Origin: Mycobacterium seoulense
GTDB lineage: Bacteria > Actinomycetota > Actinomycetes > Mycobacteriales > Mycobacteriaceae
Direction: 5' to 3'
DNA length: 64,000 bases
Assembly: GCF_010731595.1 (NCBI RefSeq)
Contig: NZ_AP022582.1
Coordinates: 868,001-932,000, forward strand
The notes beneath the pieces are model-generated. The model worked only from the letters and a program-made list of their open reading frames with translations, ran no database searches and was not told the origin of the DNA. A program made the position numbers and the translations under genes. Positions 56,440 through 64,000 of the stretch are shown piece by piece; positions within the stretch are counted from its first letter, which is position 1; each line of letters starts with the position of its first letter.

Positions 56440-57573
56440 ATGACATCAGCAGGTGGGCCGCCCCCGGGCGCCAGCGGTTACTCGGGCCCGGGTGGGCAGT
56501 CCGGCCCGCCGGCCCAAGAAGCGCCGTCCGGCGGCGGCAACGGCCTGGCCGCCGAGGTCCACACCCTGGAGCGGGCAATCTTCGAGGTCAAGCGGATCAT
56601 CGTCGGGCAGGACCAGCTCGTCGAGCGCATGCTGGTCGGCCTGCTCTCCAAGGGGCACGTGCTGCTCGAGGGTGTCCCCGGCGTGGCCAAGACGCTGGCC
56701 GTCGAGACCTTCGCCAAGGTCGTGGGCGGCACGTTCGCCCGCATCCAGTTCACGCCCGACCTGGTACCCACCGACATCATCGGTACCCGCATCTACCGGC
56801 AGGGCAAGGAGGAGTTCGACACCGAACTCGGCCCGGTGGTGGTGAACTTCCTGCTCGCCGACGAGATCAACCGCGCGCCGGCCAAGGTGCAGTCGGCGCT
56901 GCTGGAGGTCATGCAGGAACGGCACGTGTCGATCGGCGGCAAGACCTTCGATTTGCCCAACCCGTTCCTGGTGATGGCGACGCAGAACCCGATCGAGCAC
57001 GAGGGCGTGTACCCGCTGCCCGAGGCCCAGCGCGACCGCTTCCTGTTCAAGATCAACGTCGGCTACCCGTCGCCCGAAGAGGAGCGCGAGATCATCTACC
57101 GGATGGGCGTGAAGCCGCCGCAGCCCAAGCAGATCCTGAACACCGGCGACCTGCTGCGGCTGCAGGACATCGCGGCCAACGGCTTCGTCCACCACGCGCT
57201 GGTCGACTACGTGGTACGCGTCGTCATGGCCACCCGTTATCCCGAGCAACTCGGGATGAACGACGTCAAGACGTGGATCTCGTTTGGCGCGTCCCCGCGT
57301 GCCTCGCTGGGCATCATCGCGGCGTCCCGCTCGCTGGCGCTGGTGCGCGGCCGCGATTACGTGATCCCGCAAGACGTCGTCGACGTCATTCCCGACGTGC
57401 TGCGGCACCGGTTGGTGCTCACCTACGACGCGCTCGCCGACGAAATCTCGCCGGAGATCGTCATCAACCGAATCCTGCAGACGGTCGCCCTGCCCCAGGT
57501 CAATGCCGTTCCGCAGCAAGGGCAGTCGGTGCCCCCGGTGATGCAGGCCGCCGGCGCGGCTAGCGGTCGGTGA
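56440..57573 (+). CDS. moxR1: MoxR-type AAA+ ATPase MoxR1
   Basis: 377 residues from an ATG with GGAGGG six bases upstream; a TTG one codon earlier only extends the frame. The length equals M. tuberculosis MoxR1. The first 40 residues are Gly/Pro-rich. Walker A LEGVPGVAKT, Walker B LLADEINRAP, sensor-1 ATQNPIEHEG, arginine finger area EAQRDRFLFK. A chaperone-like ATPase acting with the DUF58 and VWA proteins encoded next, whose genes overlap or nearly overlap it. Links to envelope maturation are inferred from the operon. Confidence 0.94.
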   Translation: MTSAGGPPPGASGYSGPGGQSGPPAQEAPSGGGNGLAAEVHTLERAIFEVKRIIVGQDQLVERMLVGLLSKGHVLLEGVPGVAKTLAVETFAKVVGGTFARIQFTPDLVPTDIIGTRIYRQGKEEFDTELGPVVVNFLLADEINRAPAKVQSALLEVMQERHVSIGGKTFDLPNPFLVMATQNPIEHEGVYPLPEAQRDRFLFKINVGYPSPEEEREIIYRMGVKPPQPKQILNTGDLLRLQDIAANGFVHHALVDYVVRVVMATRYPEQLGMNDVKTWISFGASPRASLGIIAASRSLALVRGRDYVIPQDVVDVIPDVLRHRLVLTYDALADEISPEIVINRILQTVALPQVNAVPQQGQSVPPVMQAAGAASGR

Positions 57574-58538
57574 CCGACGCTGGATCCGCCGCGGGCGGGC
57601 CCACGGCTACCTCACATCCGCCATCGATGCAGCGCGGGCAGATCGTCGACCCGAAGCTGGCGGCGGCGCTGCGGCAGCTCGAGCTGACGGTCAAGCGCAA
57701 GCTCGACGGCGTCCTGCACGGCGACCACCTCGGCCTGATCCCGGGACCGGGTTCGGAGCCGGGGGAGTCGCGTGAGTACCAGCCCGGCGATGACGTCCGG
57801 CGGATGGACTGGGCCGTCACCGCGCGCACCATGCACCCGCACGTCCGGCAGATGATCGCCGACCGCGAGCTGGAAACCTGGCTGGTGGTCGACATGTCCG
57901 CCAGCCTGGACTTCGGCACCGTCGGGTGCGAGAAGCGGGACCTGGCGGTGGCGGCCGCGGCCGCGATCACGTTCCTCAACAGCGGCGGCGGCAACCGGCT
58001 GGGCGCGCTGATCGCCAACGGGGAGACGATGACGCGGGTCCCGGCGCGTTCCGGGCGCCAGCACGAGCAGACGCTGCTGCGCACCATCGCCACCACACCC
58101 AGGGCGCGGGTCGGGGTCCGCGGCGACCTGGCGACGGCCATCGACGCGTTGCGCCGGCCGGAACGCCGGCGCGGCATGGCGGTGATCATCAGCGACTTCC
58201 TGGGTCCGATCAACTGGATGCGCCCGCTGCGCGCGATCGCGGCCCGCCACGAGGTGCTCGCCATCGAGGTGCTCGACCCCCGCGACGTCGAACTGCCCGA
58301 CATCGGCGACGTCGTGCTGCAGGACGCCGAGTCCGGGGTCACCCGCGAATTCACCATCGATGCCCAGCTGCGCGACGATTTCGCCAAGGCCGCCGCGGCG
58401 CACCGCGCCGAGGTGGCCCGCACCATCCGCAGCTGCGGGGCGCCGGTCCTGACGTTGCGCACCGATCGGGACTGGATCGCCGACATCGTCCGTTTCGTCG
58501 AGTCCCGCCGGCGCGGTGCATTGGCGGGGCGGCAGTGA
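57570..58538 (+). CDS. DUF58 domain protein (Rv1480-like), MoxR partner
   Basis: 322 residues from a GTG overlapping the moxR1 stop (GTGA). DUF58 core: [21 protein letters not shown] (the invariant DWxxxAR), followed by a VWA-like metal site in [11 protein letters not shown] and [11 protein letters not shown]. Predicted cytosolic adaptor that connects MoxR with membrane partners. Its stop overlaps the next GTG. An aligned antisense ORF is a shadow. Confidence 0.88.
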   Translation: MTDAGSAAGGPTATSHPPSMQRGQIVDPKLAAALRQLELTVKRKLDGVLHGDHLGLIPGPGSEPGESREYQPGDDVRRMDWAVTARTMHPHVRQMIADRELETWLVVDMSASLDFGTVGCEKRDLAVAAAAAITFLNSGGGNRLGALIANGETMTRVPARSGRQHEQTLLRTIATTPRARVGVRGDLATAIDALRRPERRRGMAVIISDFLGPINWMRPLRAIAARHEVLAIEVLDPRDVELPDIGDVVLQDAESGVTREFTIDAQLRDDFAKAAAAHRAEVARTIRSCGAPVLTLRTDRDWIADIVRFVESRRRGALAGRQ

Positions 58539-59542
58539 CATTGCCGCTCCTCGGCTCGATGTCGTTGTCGGGCTTCGAACATTCGTGGTTCTTCCTGTTC
58601 CTGCTCGTCGTGTTCGGGGTGGCCGCGCTCTACATCGTCATGCAGCTGGCGCGGCAGCGGCGCATGCTGCGGTTCGCCAACATGGAGCTGCTGGAGAGCG
58701 TCGCGCCCGAGCGTCCCGCCCGGTGGCGGCACGTGCCGGCGATCCTGCTGGTGGCCTCGCTGGTGCTGTTCACCATCGCGATGGCCGGCCCGACGCACGA
58801 CGTCCGAATTCCACGCAACCGCGCGGTGGTGATGCTGGTGATCGACGTGTCGCAGTCGATGCGGGCCACCGACGTGCAGCCGAACCGGATGGCGGCCGCC
58901 CAGGAGGCGGCCAAGGCGTTCGCCGACGAGCTGACCCCCGGCATCAACCTCGGGCTGATCGAGTACGCGGGCACCGCGACGGTGCTGGTGCAGCCGACGA
59001 CCAACCGGGACGCGACCAAGAACGCCCTGGACAAGCTGCAGTTCGCCGACCGCACGGCCACCGGGGAGGGCATCTTCACCGCGCTGCAGGCCATCGCCAC
59101 GGTCGGCGCCGTGATCGGCGGCGGCGACACGCCGCCGCCGGCACGCATCGTGTTGTTCTCCGACGGCAAGGAGACGATGCCGACCAATCCCGACAATCCG
59201 AAGGGCGCCTTCACCGCCGCGCGCACCGCCAAGGATCAGGGCGTGCCGATCTCGACGATCTCGTTCGGCACCCCGTACGGCTTCGTCGAGATCAACGACC
59301 AGCGCCAGCCGGTGCCCGTCGACGACTCGACGATGAAGAAGGTCGCCGAGCTCTCGGGTGGGAGCTGGTACAACGCCGCGAGCCTGGCCGAGCTGAAGTC
59401 CGTCTACGCGACGCTGCAGCAGCAGATCGGCTACGAGACGATCAAAGGCGATGCCAGCGTGGGCTGGGTGCGGTTGGGGGCGCTGGTGCTGGCGCTTGCG
59501 GCCTTGGCGGCGCTGCTCATCAACCGCCGCCTCCCGACCTAG
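58535..59542 (+). CDS. Membrane-anchored von Willebrand factor A protein (Rv1481-like)
   Basis: 335 residues, same length as Rv1481, from a GTG overlapping the DUF58 stop. Two N-terminal helices ([36 protein letters not shown]), a periplasmic/extracytoplasmic VWA domain with the MIDAS motif VIDVSQSM and TGEGIFTAL, and a C-terminal helix ([16 protein letters not shown]). Works with MoxR1 and the DUF58 protein. The stop is 34 bases before a large palindrome. Confidence 0.9.
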   Translation: MTLPLLGSMSLSGFEHSWFFLFLLVVFGVAALYIVMQLARQRRMLRFANMELLESVAPERPARWRHVPAILLVASLVLFTIAMAGPTHDVRIPRNRAVVMLVIDVSQSMRATDVQPNRMAAAQEAAKAFADELTPGINLGLIEYAGTATVLVQPTTNRDATKNALDKLQFADRTATGEGIFTALQAIATVGAVIGGGDTPPPARIVLFSDGKETMPTNPDNPKGAFTAARTAKDQGVPISTISFGTPYGFVEINDQRQPVPVDDSTMKKVAELSGGSWYNAASLAELKSVYATLQQQIGYETIKGDASVGWVRLGALVLALAALAALLINRRLPT

Positions 59543-59576
59543 CCCTGCTTGGCCCGCCTGCCCGTTTGACCCGCTC

Positions 59577-59644
59577 GCGCGCCGCATGTAACGCCAGGGC
59601 GGGAATTCGGCCGATTTGTCGCCCTGGCGTTACATGCGGCGCGC
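59577..59644. repeat. Perfect 25-bp-arm palindrome at the 3' end of a DUF559 gene (copy A)
   Basis: Arms 59577-59601 and 59620-59644 are exact reverse complements (core CGCATGTAACGCCAGGGCG). They enclose an 18-base loop beginning GGAATTCGGCC. The right arm includes the last codons and TAA stop of the leftward DUF559 gene. As a hairpin it could end transcription of both convergent genes, although the loop is long and no U-tract follows. A diverged copy lies at 60506-60551 in the same orientation. Confidence 0.92.
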
Positions 59645-60469
59645 TCGCGCCTGGGCAACCCGGCGGATGATGTCGTCGGGATGGTCTTCTGCGATGACCC
59701 GGACCACGATCCACCCGTAACGTTCAAGCATCTCGAGTCGGCGGATGTCCTTCACATACTGATAGCGACTGGTTCGATGTTGGTCGCCGTCGTACTCGAC
59801 GGCGACCATTATGTCCTCCCAGCCGATGTCCAAATAAGCCTCGGCCCAGCCCCATTCGTTGCGCACGGCGATCTGGGTCTGCGGCCGGGGAAAGCCGGCC
59901 TGCAGCAATAAGAGGCGTAGCCACGTTTCCTTTGGTGACTGGGCCCCACCGTCAATCAGCTCCAGAGCCGCCTTCGCCGCCTTCATGCCATGCCGGCCGC
60001 GGTAGCGGTCGACGAGCAACTCGACGTCAGCCGTCTTCACGTCGATTGCCCGGGCAAGGGCATCGATGGCGGCGACCGCCGTTTCCCTGGGGTGGCGTCT
60101 CGCCAGGTCGAGTGCCGTGCGAGCCGGTGTCGTGACCCGCATGCCGTCGACGATGGTGATCTCGTCGGACTCGATGCGTTCCTCCCAGACGCGCACTCCT
60201 TCGATTTCGCGGCGGTTGGTGTCCATGATCTCGGCCGGCCGCGCCGGATCGATCCACCGAGCACCATGCAGCGCGGAGGCGGAGAAGCCGGCGAGGATGC
60301 CGCGTCGGCGTGATCGCAGCCAGGACGCTTTGGCGCGCAGCACAGCCGTCAGCTCGGTATCTCTTGGCACGTATACGTCACGATGCAGCGCAACGTAACG
60401 AGTTCGCAGCTCGTGGCGGGTCACCAGCTGCGCGGCCCGGGCTTCGCTGCCCACGAACGGGTACGTCAT
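59630..60469 (-). CDS. AbiEi-like / DUF559 protein, putative Vsr-fold nuclease
   Basis: 279 residues. N-terminal part (LVTRHELRTRYVALHRDVYVPRDTE) resembles AbiEi-type antitoxin winged helices; the mid-part is helical (VTTPARTALDLARRHP). The C-terminal 90 residues form a DUF559 domain of the Vsr/PD-(D/E)XK class, with YLDIGWEDIMVAVEYDGDQHR (Glu-Tyr-Asp-Gly) and RLEMLERYGWIVVRV. The gene ends inside palindrome A, and palindrome B is 36 bases before its ATG. Members are multi-copy in mycobacteria; role unknown. In M. tuberculosis Rv1482c occupies this place. Confidence 0.8.
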   Translation of the reverse strand: MTYPFVGSEARAAQLVTRHELRTRYVALHRDVYVPRDTELTAVLRAKASWLRSRRRGILAGFSASALHGARWIDPARPAEIMDTNRREIEGVRVWEERIESDEITIVDGMRVTTPARTALDLARRHPRETAVAAIDALARAIDVKTADVELLVDRYRGRHGMKAAKAALELIDGGAQSPKETWLRLLLLQAGFPRPQTQIAVRNEWGWAEAYLDIGWEDIMVAVEYDGDQHRTSRYQYVKDIRRLEMLERYGWIVVRVIAEDHPDDIIRRVAQARARRM

Positions 60470-60505
60470 GACGAAAGTCTGCGAAGCCCGACCGACATGC
60501 CGGTT

Positions 60506-60551
60506 GTCACCACATGGCGGAATTCCGCGCGATACGTCGCCATGGCGTTAC
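60506..60551. repeat. Diverged palindrome copy B, upstream of the DUF559 gene
   Basis: Arms 60506-60519 and 60538-60551 pair at 11 of 14 positions around an 18-base loop (GAATTCCGCGCGATACGT). Arm and loop resemble copy A (GGAATTCGGCCGATTTGT), including the CGCC-TGGCGTTAC right-arm core, with the same loop length and orientation. Together the two copies bracket the DUF559 gene in about 975 bases. Confidence 0.72.
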
Positions 60552-60588
60552 GTGCGTGGCCAGCCGGTTACGGGGCGAGCAACCTGAG

Positions 60589-62208
<1,620 letters not shown>

Positions 62209-62214
62209 GCTCCA

Positions 62215-63246
62215 ATGGAATTCGACGCCGTACTGCTGCTGTCCTTCGGTGGGCCGGAAGGGCCCGAGCAGGTGCGGCCGTTCCTGGAAAACGTCACCCG
62301 CGGGCGCAACGTGCCGCCCGAACGCCTGGACGACGTCGCCCAGCACTACCTGCATTTCGGCGGGGTGTCACCCATCAACGGGATCAACCGAGCCCTGATC
62401 ACCGAGCTTCAGGCTGAGTTGAACCTGCCCGTGTACTTCGGCAACCGCAACTGGGAACCCTACGTCGAAGACACCGTCAAACAGATGCGCGACAACGGTG
62501 TTCGTCGCGCCGCCGTGTTCGCCACGTCGGCGTGGAGCGGATACTCCAGCTGCACGCAGTACACCGAAGACATCGCCCGGGCGCGCCGGGCGGCCGGGCC
62601 GGACGCGCCCCAGCTGGTCAAGCTGCGGCCGTACTTCGACCACCCGCTCTTCGTCGAGATGTTCGCCGGCGCCGTCGCGGCCGCGGCGCAAAGCGTGCCC
62701 GCCGGCGCGCGGCTGGTGTTCACCGCGCATTCGGTCCCGGTGGCCGCCGATCAGCGCCTCGGCCCGAGGTTGTACAGCCGCCAAGTCGCTTATGCCACAA
62801 GGCTGGTCGCGGCCGCGGCGGGATACGCGGATTACGATCTGGCCTGGCAATCGCGTTCGGGTCCGCCGCAGGTGCCGTGGTTGGAGCCAAGTGTCGAGGA
62901 CCATCTCACGGCGCTGGCCGCCTCGGGCACCGAGGCCGTCATCGTCTGCCCGGTCGGGTTCGTCGCCGACCACATCGAGGTGGTGTGGGATCTCGACGAG
63001 GAGTTGCGATCCCAAGCCGAGGCGTCGGGGCTGGCGTTCGCCCGGGCCGCGACGCCCAACGCCGACCGCCGATTCGCCCGGCTGGCCGCCGATCTCATCG
63101 ACGAACTGCGCACCGGCCGTAACCCAGCCCGGGTGGACGGCCCCGACCCGGTGCCCGGTTGCCTCGCGAGCGTCGACGGCGAGCCGTGCCGTCCGCCGCA
63201 CTGCGCTGCGACGCAAGAACGCAGCGGCGGCATCACTTGCGGATGA
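62215..63246 (+). CDS. hemH: Coproporphyrin/protoporphyrin ferrochelatase
   Basis: 343 residues. Inserts ferrous iron into porphyrin; in actinobacteria the substrate is coproporphyrin III (CpfC). Visible: [45 protein letters not shown] with catalytic His, and [16 protein letters not shown] with conserved Glu. C-terminal cysteines ([17 protein letters not shown]), with C-x8-C-x4-C spacing, fit the [2Fe-2S] cluster reported for mycobacterial ferrochelatase. Distal end overlaps the convergent gene by 14 bases. Confidence 0.96.
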   Translation: MEFDAVLLLSFGGPEGPEQVRPFLENVTRGRNVPPERLDDVAQHYLHFGGVSPINGINRALITELQAELNLPVYFGNRNWEPYVEDTVKQMRDNGVRRAAVFATSAWSGYSSCTQYTEDIARARRAAGPDAPQLVKLRPYFDHPLFVEMFAGAVAAAAQSVPAGARLVFTAHSVPVAADQRLGPRLYSRQVAYATRLVAAAAGYADYDLAWQSRSGPPQVPWLEPSVEDHLTALAASGTEAVIVCPVGFVADHIEVVWDLDEELRSQAEASGLAFARAATPNADRRFARLAADLIDELRTGRNPARVDGPDPVPGCLASVDGEPCRPPHCAATQERSGGITCG

Positions 63247-64000
63247 GGTATCCGTTGGGCGCCAGGGTCCACCCAAACTTGTTCTCACGCACACAGTCGT
63301 GGTCGTAATCGTTTGGGAACTCCTGCTCGTACGCTTCGATGGCCTCGTACGGGCCCGGGCCGAATCCGGGCATGATCGGATGCCCGTTCACGCAGGAATC
63401 CTCGACCAGAAGATAGTCGCCGGCGGACAGTAGCGGCCGCAGCAGTTTCATCTCGGCCAGTACATGATCCTTGGTGTGGTCGCTATCCAGGATTGCGAAG
63501 ACCTTGCCCGGAAACTCGGCTTCTAGCTGCCGAATACGCTCCGCGATGGCGGCCGCCGTTGACGACGATTCAACGAATTCGATCTCGGGGTAGCAGCGAG
63601 CTGCGGGATCAAGAGCGCTGGAGGAAACGTCCACCGAGAAGACTTTGAACGGTCGGTCAGTCAGACGCAGAATACTGGCGTAAAACACAGCCGAGCCGCC
63701 GTAACGCGTACCGAATTCAACCACCAGCGATGGCTTGAGGTCGAACAGGATCTCCTGGTAGTTCCACAGGTCGGTGACCGACTTCCAGCAGTTGATGCCC
63801 AGCCACGTGGTCTGCTGCCACACCAGGTTACCGAAATACCACTTCAGGTATTCTTCGGCTGCCCCACCGGATGGTCGGCCGAGCCGCGTCACGAGGAAGC
63901 TGACCTTTTCCCGCCATGTCGTCATGTCTTTGCTTATCACGAGAATCCTCGCGATGTTGTCGTTGTCTTTACTTATCGCGAGAGCGGCGCTACCGGCCAT
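63233..64000 (-). CDS. CmcI-like (cephalosporin hydroxylase family) methyltransferase-type protein, 5' end uncertain at window edge
   Basis: The frame is open to the right edge, and its ATG there is probably fortuitous. A better start is 63925 ([15 protein letters not shown]), giving 225 residues. The fold is a SAM-dependent class I methyltransferase: [17 protein letters not shown], then [34 protein letters not shown]. CmcI-type proteins methylate or hydroxylate small molecules; in M. avium complex, relatives methylate glycopeptidolipid rhamnose, so a sugar-lipid target is likely. Not found beside hemH in M. tuberculosis, so it marks an accessory segment beyond this edge. Confidence 0.75.
   Translation of the reverse strand: MAGSAALAISKDNDNIARILVISKDMTTWREKVSFLVTRLGRPSGGAAEEYLKWYFGNLVWQQTTWLGINCWKSVTDLWNYQEILFDLKPSLVVEFGTRYGGSAVFYASILRLTDRPFKVFSVDVSSSALDPAARCYPEIEFVESSSTAAAIAERIRQLEAEFPGKVFAILDSDHTKDHVLAEMKLLRPLLSAGDYLLVEDSCVNGHPIMPGFGPGPYEAIEAYEQEFPNDYDHDCVRENKFGWTLAPNGYLIRK
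63925..63983. repeat. 39-bp-period in-frame tandem repeat at the CmcI-like gene start
   Basis: TGTCTTTGCTTATCACGAGA (63925-63944) recurs as TGTCTTTACTTATCGCGAGA (63964-63983), 18 of 20 identical, 39 bases apart. On the coding strand this gives LAISKDN and LVISKDM thirteen residues apart, just before the likely start. It lengthens the possible N-terminus or its leader. Confidence 0.6.

Overview
The window is a high-GC actinobacterial chromosome segment whose gene content and order mark it as a slow-growing Mycobacterium, probably of the Mycobacterium avium complex. From about 5.9 kb to the right edge it is largely colinear with the M. tuberculosis lipO-fadD12 to hemH segment (Rv1426c-Rv1485). 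It differs by carrying ppc and by lacking, as I recall that genome, the PE_PGRS genes, ctpD and a few others. The species call is inference from memory of gene order; no search was run.

Layout. 1-5.9 kb is an accessory-looking stretch: the 3' part of a CYP125-type steroid P450, a convergent kshA (steroid 9alpha-hydroxylase oxygenase) with a KstR-type operator, a 13E12-type DUF222/HNH repeat gene, a P450 3' remnant, and a TetR-P450 operon with a readable promoter and overlapping operator. 5.9-9.6 kb is a lipid operon (esterase lipO, fadD12, acyltransferase). 9.8-13.6 kb holds a small coiled-coil protein, a DUF3556 membrane protein and an FAD oxidoreductase. 13.7-19.9 kb is lower glycolysis plus anaplerosis (gap-pgk-tpiA-secG-ppc). 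20.8-27.6 kb is the pentose phosphate operon read leftwards (tkt-tal-zwf-opcA-pgl). 27.9-34.9 kb has heme O/A synthesis (ctaB, ctaA), a quinone reductase, an ABC exporter and the mannosyltransferase mptB. 36.5-42.8 kb is the complete sufRBDCSUT iron-sulfur operon. 42.8-44.4 kb has two tandem exported DUF5666-like paralogues. 44.5-49.7 kb contains fadE15, trxA, echA12, an ABC-F ATPase and a tiny HTH protein. 49.7-53.2 kb is aconitase with its TetR repressor. 53.3-59.5 kb is the cell-wall hydrolase and MoxR block (Rv1476-like, ripA, ripB, moxR1, DUF58, VWA). 59.6-60.5 kb is a nuclease-like gene bracketed by related palindromes. 60.6-63.2 kb is fabG1-inhA-hemH. A CmcI-like methyltransferase/hydroxylase runs off the right edge.

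The operons are tightly coupled: ATGA or GTGA stop-start overlaps occur in lipO/fadD12, the glycolytic, pentose phosphate, ABC/mptB, suf and moxR operons. Regulatory sites readable in the sequence are a KstR-type box before kshA, a promoter with overlapping palindrome before the P450-TetR operon, a SufR-type box covering the sufR start codon, an AcnR-type operator before acn, and a GTCAC direct repeat upstream of ripA that resembles an MtrA box.

The best candidate for something undescribed is the 59.58-60.55 kb unit: a DUF559/AbiEi-like gene whose stop codon lies inside a perfect 25-bp-arm palindrome, with a second diverged copy of the same palindrome just before its start. This looks like a compact palindrome-bounded mobile or regulatory unit. 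I saw no tRNA, rRNA, CRISPR array or insertion-sequence transposase.
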